Positions 58,314-63,040 of a stretch of DNA of 63,040 nt are shown here, piece after piece. Source of the stretch: Syntrophorhabdus sp. (GTDB lineage: Bacteria > Desulfobacterota > Syntrophorhabdia > Syntrophorhabdales > Syntrophorhabdaceae); the NCBI GenBank assembly GCA_012719415.1, contig JAAYAK010000247.1, forward strand, positions 1 through 63,040. Reading direction: 5' to 3'. The notes under the pieces are model-generated. The model did no database searches. It was not told the origin of the DNA and saw nothing but the letters and a program-made list of their open reading frames with translations. The number at the start of each line of letters is the position of its first letter. The stretch's first letter is position 1. The position numbers and the translations under genes were made by a program.

Positions 58314-60365
58314 TCATTTCTTCAGGACCTCCCTCGGTTTGACACCGTCGGAGGGACCCACGATGCCTTCCTGCTCCATGCGTTCTATGATGCGGGCCGC
58401 CCGGTTGTAACCTATCCGGAACCGCCTCTGGACCATGCTGATGGAGGCCTCTCCCCTCGATGCCACGAACTCGACGGCCTCCTCATATTTCTCGTCATCT
58501 ATCGCCTCGCCGCCGTCCTCCTCATCGTCCTTCTCCTCGAGGATCTCATGATGATACGCGGGCGCTCCCTGCTGCTTCAGGAATTCCACGATGCGTTTGA
58601 TCTCCCCCTCGGAGACATAGGACCCGTGGAGACGCTGGAGCCGCCCGATCCCGGGGCTCAGGAAGAGCATGTCCCCGTAGCCGAGGAGGCTCTCGGCGCC
58701 GTTCGTGTCGAGTATGGTGCGCGAATCCACCTTGGAAAAGACCTTGCAGGCCACCCGGGCGGGGAAATTCGCCTTGATGATGCCTGTCAGGACATCGACG
58801 GAGGGCCTCTGGGTGGCAAGGATGAGATGGATACCCGACGCACGCGCCATCTGCGCGAGGCGGGCGATGTACTCCTCCACCTCTTTCGGGGAGACCATCA
58901 TGAGGTCGGCAAGCTCGTCGATCACGACGACGATGTACGGAATGGTCTCGCCGCCATCCTCTCGCACGACCTTGTGGTTGTATTTCTCTATGCTGCGGAC
59001 ACCCTTCTGCGCCATCATGGCGTAGCGCCTCTCCATCTCGTCCGTCATCCAGCGCAGCGCCGTTTTCGCGTTCTTCGCGTTCGTCACGACAGGCAGGAGG
59101 AGATGGGGAATTCCCTCATAAAAGGACAGTTCGAGCATCTTGAGGTCGATCATGAGAAAACGCACGTGAGCCGGGGTCGCCTTGAAAAGAATGCTGAGGA
59201 TCATGCTGTTCAGGGACACGCTCTTTCCGGACCCCGTCGCGCCGGCGACGAGAAGGTGGGGCATCTTTGCAAGGTCCGCCACGTAGGAATCCCCGTTTAT
59301 CGTCTTGCCCAGCACGAGCGTCAGATGTGACGGGGACGAGGTGAAGACCTTCGACTCGATGATCTCCCGTATGTACACCGTCTCCCGCTCCCTGTTCGGG
59401 ATCTCGATGCCGACCACGGCCTTGCCGGGTATGGGGGCGATGATCCTGATGGAAACGGCGCTGAGCGCCATGGCCAGATCGTCTGAGAGATTGGCTATCT
59501 TGCTCACCTTGACCCCCGGAGCGGGCTCGAACTCGTACATGGTGATGACCGGACCGGGTCTGACCTCGGTGACCCTGCCCTCTATCCCGTAATCCTTGAG
59601 CTTCTTCTCCAGGATGGACGCGTTCGCCTGTATGGAATCCTTATCGACCTTCGTCTCCTTCTTTTCCAGATCATCGAGAAGTGATGGGTCGGGAAGTTTG
59701 TACGGACCGATCTCCTTGAAGAACTCGAAGGTCTCCTGCACGGCCGGCGCCTTCTTCTCCGGCGCCTTCTTCTCCGGCGCCTCCTCTCTCTTCTCCTGGG
59801 TCACCTTTATTTCGCGGCGGCGCTCCGCCTTCTTGCGTCTCGCTATGCGGTCCTCGATCACCCCGAGGATCGGCGCCTGGATGATGAGGAAGGCGGAGAT
59901 GAGAAGGAGGACAACGGCAACGAGGATCGTGCCGAAATTGCCGAGAAAGTTCATGAGCGCCTTTTCGAGAAGCGACCCCATGAACCCTGAGAACTCCACC
60001 TCGATCCCCCTCAGGGAAACCTTTCCCGCAAAGACCTGGAGGAGCGTTCCCGTGGAGAGAAAGAAGAGAACGAGCCCTGACGAGAAGACGATGATGCTCG
60101 GAGGGTCCTTCTTCCTGACGTAGAAGATGCCGAAGACCAGGGAGTAAGAGACAAGGAGATAGCTCATGAGACCGAAAAGCTGTATGAGGAGGTCCGACAG
60201 GTACGACCCGGCCTTGCCGCAGAGGTTTCTCGCCGCGGCGTCCGTGACCGTATGGAACGAGGGGTCAAGGGGGTGGTAGGAGAGGAGACTGACGAAAAGG
60301 AACAGGAACACCCCGATAAGGGCAACCCCGAGCATCTCCTTTTTCAGCTCCACCGATAGGTTCAT
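58314..60365 (-). CDS. ftsK: DNA translocase FtsK/SpoIIIE
   Basis: A 683-residue septal DNA pump. Four membrane helices span about residues 12-165; a Lys/Glu-rich linker (repeats of PEKKAPEKKAP) leads to the motor with Walker A GATGSGKSV and the Walker B-type VVIDELADLMM, then a C-terminal gamma winged-helix domain (SISMVQRRFRIGYNRAARIIERME) that reads KOPS-like sites. The ATG at 60365 avoids a long overlap with plsC; an ATG at 60413 adds 16 residues. Shorter than E. coli FtsK, as in many bacteria. Confidence 0.96.
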   Translation of the reverse strand: MNLSVELKKEMLGVALIGVFLFLFVSLLSYHPLDPSFHTVTDAAARNLCGKAGSYLSDLLIQLFGLMSYLLVSYSLVFGIFYVRKKDPPSIIVFSSGLVLFFLSTGTLLQVFAGKVSLRGIEVEFSGFMGSLLEKALMNFLGNFGTILVAVVLLLISAFLIIQAPILGVIEDRIARRKKAERRREIKVTQEKREEAPEKKAPEKKAPAVQETFEFFKEIGPYKLPDPSLLDDLEKKETKVDKDSIQANASILEKKLKDYGIEGRVTEVRPGPVITMYEFEPAPGVKVSKIANLSDDLAMALSAVSIRIIAPIPGKAVVGIEIPNRERETVYIREIIESKVFTSSPSHLTLVLGKTINGDSYVADLAKMPHLLVAGATGSGKSVSLNSMILSILFKATPAHVRFLMIDLKMLELSFYEGIPHLLLPVVTNAKNAKTALRWMTDEMERRYAMMAQKGVRSIEKYNHKVVREDGGETIPYIVVVIDELADLMMVSPKEVEEYIARLAQMARASGIHLILATQRPSVDVLTGIIKANFPARVACKVFSKVDSRTILDTNGAESLLGYGDMLFLSPGIGRLQRLHGSYVSEGEIKRIVEFLKQQGAPAYHHEILEEKDDEEDGGEAIDDEKYEEAVEFVASRGEASISMVQRRFRIGYNRAARIIERMEQEGIVGPSDGVKPREVLKK

Positions 60366-60378
60366 GCGCCTGCCGTTG

Positions 60379-61122
60379 TCATGGGCCGGGCCTTCCCCGG
60401 CCCCCTTTCCCACCCGAGGACCCGCCCTTCGCGATGAGCTCCTCGATGCGGACCCTCACGTCGTCCATCACCTGTGTCTTTTGAGACCTGTCCATGCCTT
60501 CAAGGACGATGGGCTCCCCGACCTCAATGTATATTATGCCTTTTTCCCGGGGAATGAAACACCCTTTCGGCTGGAGCACACTGGAACCGGAGATGCCGAC
60601 GGGAACGACGGGCACCGCGGCCCGAAGGGCAAGGGTGAACCCCCCCTTCTTGAAAGGAAGGAGCTTTCCGTCGGCGCTTCGCGTACCTTCGGGAAAGATG
60701 ATGATGGTGGCGCCTTGCCGTATCCTCTGCGCGGCCTTCTCCATGGCCTTTAGGGCCTCACGGGCGTTCTCCCGGTCTATGCTTATGTAGCCCGCTTTCC
60801 GTATCGCCCACCCGAAGACGGGGATCCTGAAAAGCTGTCTCTTGGCGATCCATTTGAAGGACAGCGGGAGTGCGGCCAAAAGCGCGTATATGTCGAGGGC
60901 GCTCTGGTGGTTCACCATGAGAACGTACGGAGGCGAGCCGAGCCGCGCGAGCCCTTCGATACGAACGTTTATTCCCGCCACCGCGAGATACATCTTTGCC
61001 CAGAGGCGGGCCATGCGGTGGATGGTCTCTTCCCTGTCACCGAAAAGGGCCACAAGAAGGGCCACAAGGGAGAGGGTTATCGTCGAGAGGACCAGCCAGA
61101 CGAGTACGGTGGCCCTTCTCAT
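60379..61122 (-). CDS. plsC: 1-acyl-sn-glycerol-3-phosphate acyltransferase
   Basis: A 247-residue membrane-associated enzyme making phosphatidic acid from lysophosphatidic acid. The catalytic NHxxxxD motif appears as NHQSALD and the substrate-binding FPEGTRS is intact; an N-terminal membrane helix (about 5-25) precedes them. The last residues are Gly/Arg/Pro-rich. The start overlaps the end of the cooC-like gene by four bases, so the pair is coupled. Confidence 0.94.
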   Translation of the reverse strand: MRRATVLVWLVLSTITLSLVALLVALFGDREETIHRMARLWAKMYLAVAGINVRIEGLARLGSPPYVLMVNHQSALDIYALLAALPLSFKWIAKRQLFRIPVFGWAIRKAGYISIDRENAREALKAMEKAAQRIRQGATIIIFPEGTRSADGKLLPFKKGGFTLALRAAVPVVPVGISGSSVLQPKGCFIPREKGIIYIEVGEPIVLEGMDRSQKTQVMDDVRVRIEELIAKGGSSGGKGGRGRPGP

Positions 61123-61895
61123 CCGGTGAGGTCCTCAAGGGAATCGAGGACCGCCGTCACTTCCTCCCGGACCTTTTCACTGAGGTCGTAGGGCGACACG
61201 CCCCTCTTGTCGGCCTCGATGATCCTGTCGTTGAGGGAAAGGAATCCCAGGAGCGGCAAGCCCTCCAGGTTCTCGCGGACGAGGGTCTCGTCCTGCCCGT
61301 CGGCGATCTTGTTTCCCACAACGTAGACCTTCTTTATCCCGATGTCGTCGGCAAGCCTTCTGACCTGACGGGCCGTCTGAAAGCTGCGCTTGCCGGGCTC
61401 GACAACGACGATGAGGGCATCGATGTACTCCGTCGTGCCCCTTCCCAGGTGCTCAAGCCCGGCCTCGAGGTCCACTATGACGTATTCATCTCGCTCTATC
61501 ATGACGTAGGAAAGGAGGCTTCTCAGGAGGGCGTTCTCGGCGCAGAAACAGCCTCCTCCCCCCTGGGGTATGCTGCCCAGTACGAGGAGCTTCACCCCGT
61601 CCTTCACGAGGGAGAAGCGCTCCGGTATGTCGTCGACGCGGGGATTCAGCTGGAAAAAGGCACCATACTGGCCCTTTTTCGAGCCCGTCCGCTCGGCAAT
61701 GAACTCCTCCATCGCGGCAAGGGGTCTTACATCCCTGAGGCTCTCCTCATCGATGCCGATCGCGCTCGCCAGGTTCGAATCCGGGTCCGCGTCGATGGCG
61801 ATCACCTTCTTGCCCCTGTCACCGAGGATCCGCGCCATGACCCCTGCGACGGTCGTCTTCCCCGCACCGCCCTTTCCTGAAACAGCTATCTTCAT
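61119..61895 (-). CDS. cooC: CooC-type nickel-insertion / MinD-like ATPase
   Basis: A 258-residue P-loop ATPase. The deviant Walker A KGGAGKTT lies at residues 8-15; the CXC motif (Cys116-Phe-Cys118 in GGGGCFCAEN) marks CooC, the ATPase that inserts Ni into carbon monoxide dehydrogenase. An AIDADPDSNLASAIG segment matches too. No CODH or acetyl-CoA synthase gene is in the window. The family also contains related accessory ATPases, so the exact client is open. Confidence 0.88.
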   Translation of the reverse strand: MKIAVSGKGGAGKTTVAGVMARILGDRGKKVIAIDADPDSNLASAIGIDEESLRDVRPLAAMEEFIAERTGSKKGQYGAFFQLNPRVDDIPERFSLVKDGVKLLVLGSIPQGGGGCFCAENALLRSLLSYVMIERDEYVIVDLEAGLEHLGRGTTEYIDALIVVVEPGKRSFQTARQVRRLADDIGIKKVYVVGNKIADGQDETLVRENLEGLPLLGFLSLNDRIIEADKRGVSPYDLSEKVREEVTAVLDSLEDLTG

Positions 61896-61970
61896 CGTTT
61901 CCTTTCGTGAAAAACTATCATCCTTTGCGAAGCGTTGTCAACGTTGAGTGAACAAACAAGGGGGCGGACC

Positions 61971-63014
61971 TCACAGCGCGCTGTCCGCGCCGCCGGACAC
62001 CAGTTCCACCAGGAGTTCCTTTTCCTCAGGGGTCGCGATGATGATAAGACTCATCTCCTTCTCGCAGACGGTGTCCGGATAAGGGTTATAGACCCATTCT
62101 CCGCTCGGTTTCCTGGCCGAGATGAGCATGATGTTGCCGATCGTCCTGAAATCGATGTCCTTTACCGGCTTGCCCACAAAGGGTGAGTGAGCGGGAACGT
62201 GCACCTCTTCCACCCGCATCGGGGAATACTTGTCGCGGAGCATCATGTCGAGGAAAGAGGTCACATGGGGCCGTATCATCTCGGACGCCATCCTGAGGCC
62301 TCCGATGAAATTGAGGGCCACAACCGAGTCTGCTCCGGCCCTCCTGAGCTTGTCTATGTTCTTCGTGTCGTTGCACCGGGAAACGATCCTCAGGGAAGGG
62401 TTGAGCTGGCGGGCCGTTAGAGAGATGACGATGTTGTCGTTGTCGGAATCCGTCGTGGCGTACAGGCCCTTCGCGTGCTCTATCATCGCCTTCCAGAGTA
62501 TCTCGTTCTCCGTCGCGTCCCCGACCACAAGGTCGGCCTCTATGTTGTTCGCCTTGAAGACGTCGAGCTTCGTCTCATCGTGGTCGATGGCAATGAAGGG
62601 CCTCTTGGTGAGGTACATCTCATGCACCACGTAAAGGCCTACCATTCCGATACCGCAGACGATGTAGTGATCCTTCATCTTTGCGATCCGTTTTTCCATC
62701 TTCCTCCTCCTGAAAACCCTCCTCAACTCGCCTTCGATGATGTACGCGGCAAGGGTCGTGAAAAGGTACGCAATGGTACCGGCCCCGATGAAGACATAGA
62801 TGATGGTGAAAAGCTTTCCCAGGGGCTTGTTGTCGAGACCGATCACGTCCCCGTACCCCACGGTCGTGAGCGTAATGGCCGTCATATACAGGGCGTCGAG
62901 CACACTGCGCTCGGAACCACCGATCATCTTGAACCCCAACGTCCCGATCATGATGACGGCAATGATAATAATGATGATATTGCGGAGCTTCTTCGGTATG
63001 ATCTTCAACGGCAC
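61971..63014 (-). CDS. Potassium channel with TrkA-N/TrkA-C (RCK) domains
   Basis: A 347-residue channel subunit. Two membrane helices (about 11-30 and 62-92) bracket the pore with selectivity filter TVGYGD. The cytoplasmic RCK part has the Rossmann motif IVCGIGMVG and Asp in AIDHDETKLD (TrkA-N), then TrkA-C near 250-335. This is the MthK/Kch layout: ligand-gated K+ flux. It would work as a tetramer. The gene ends the window on the minus strand and its start is 26 bases from the edge. Confidence 0.93.
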   Translation of the reverse strand: MPLKIIPKKLRNIIIIIIAVIMIGTLGFKMIGGSERSVLDALYMTAITLTTVGYGDVIGLDNKPLGKLFTIIYVFIGAGTIAYLFTTLAAYIIEGELRRVFRRRKMEKRIAKMKDHYIVCGIGMVGLYVVHEMYLTKRPFIAIDHDETKLDVFKANNIEADLVVGDATENEILWKAMIEHAKGLYATTDSDNDNIVISLTARQLNPSLRIVSRCNDTKNIDKLRRAGADSVVALNFIGGLRMASEMIRPHVTSFLDMMLRDKYSPMRVEEVHVPAHSPFVGKPVKDIDFRTIGNIMLISARKPSGEWVYNPYPDTVCEKEMSLIIIATPEEKELLVELVSGGADSAL

Positions 63015-63040
63015 GGCACATTATAGCACAGGAAGACGGG

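Noticed and set aside
1-63040. tRNA or rRNA genes
   Set aside because: I looked through the gene-free gaps for cloverleaf and conserved rRNA sequences and saw none. A tRNAscan run would be decisive.

Overview
The window reads as chromosomal DNA of a GC-rich Gram-negative anaerobe, most likely a deltaproteobacterium in the broad sense (Desulfobacterota, perhaps a syntroph). Supporting signs are LPS-core genes, LpxC, LolA and Lnt (outer membrane), a CooC-type ATPase, three radical SAM enzymes, two Na+/solute symporters with tiny partner proteins, a pair of acyl-CoA ligases, and a CarD-ispDF block. The phylum-level call is inference; no rRNA or tRNA gene was found. I see no phage, plasmid, CRISPR or integrase gene.

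Layout. 0.2-14.4 kb: trpS, a small FtsB/DivIC-like protein, a radical SAM enzyme and a thioesterase lead into a long plus-strand LPS/surface-glycan cluster with many overlaps: two GT9 heptosyltransferases flanking a B12-radical SAM enzyme, separate HldE kinase and adenylyltransferase genes, five further glycosyltransferase or sugar-modifying genes, and a closing GT2. 14.5-23.0 kb: a radical SAM protein, a chemoreceptor with CheW, a condensation-domain protein, and a FIST sensor next to a PAS hybrid kinase. 23.3-26.1 kb: murI and a PriA homologue whose ATPase motifs are lost. 26.1-33.9 kb (minus): a secreted Lys/Ala-rich protein behind a good sigma-54 promoter, an NtrC-type regulator and its kinase, gltX, ispF, ispD, a PIN-TRAM protein and carD. 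34-39.5 kb: ankyrin protein, a second gltX, smc. 39.7-46 kb: two symporters, each preceded by a small membrane protein, with small envelope proteins between them, then a TM1266-like protein and an L,D-transpeptidase. 46.4-50.5 kb: two divergent acyl-CoA ligases and rnc. 50.8-55.4 kb (minus): the conserved phoH-pgpH-ybeY-lnt block. 55.6-63 kb: an anchored protein of unknown function, a receiver-domain/LpxC fusion, lolA, ftsK, plsC, cooC and a K+ channel.

How the genes work together. Much of the window builds the cell envelope: lipid A (LpxC), inner core heptose supply and transfer, outer core or glycan sugars, lipoprotein maturation (Lnt, LolA), peptidoglycan precursors (MurI), phospholipid (PlsC). 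The most unusual point here is that LpxC, the committed step of lipid A synthesis, carries an NtrX-like phospho-receiver domain.

Non-coding DNA is the other notable layer. Many gaps hold families of short 6-9 bp words repeated with small changes (GGTGATG/GGTAATG, CAGGTCT/CAGGTTT, AGGACCTAT, CCAATNA, CTTTTGAC, CGCAACC), often set as facing inverted halves. There are also a 161-bp element with 30-bp terminal inverted repeats, a facing pair of structured elements with compensatory stem changes, two structured 5' leaders, and several promoters so close to the ATG that the mRNAs would be almost leaderless.
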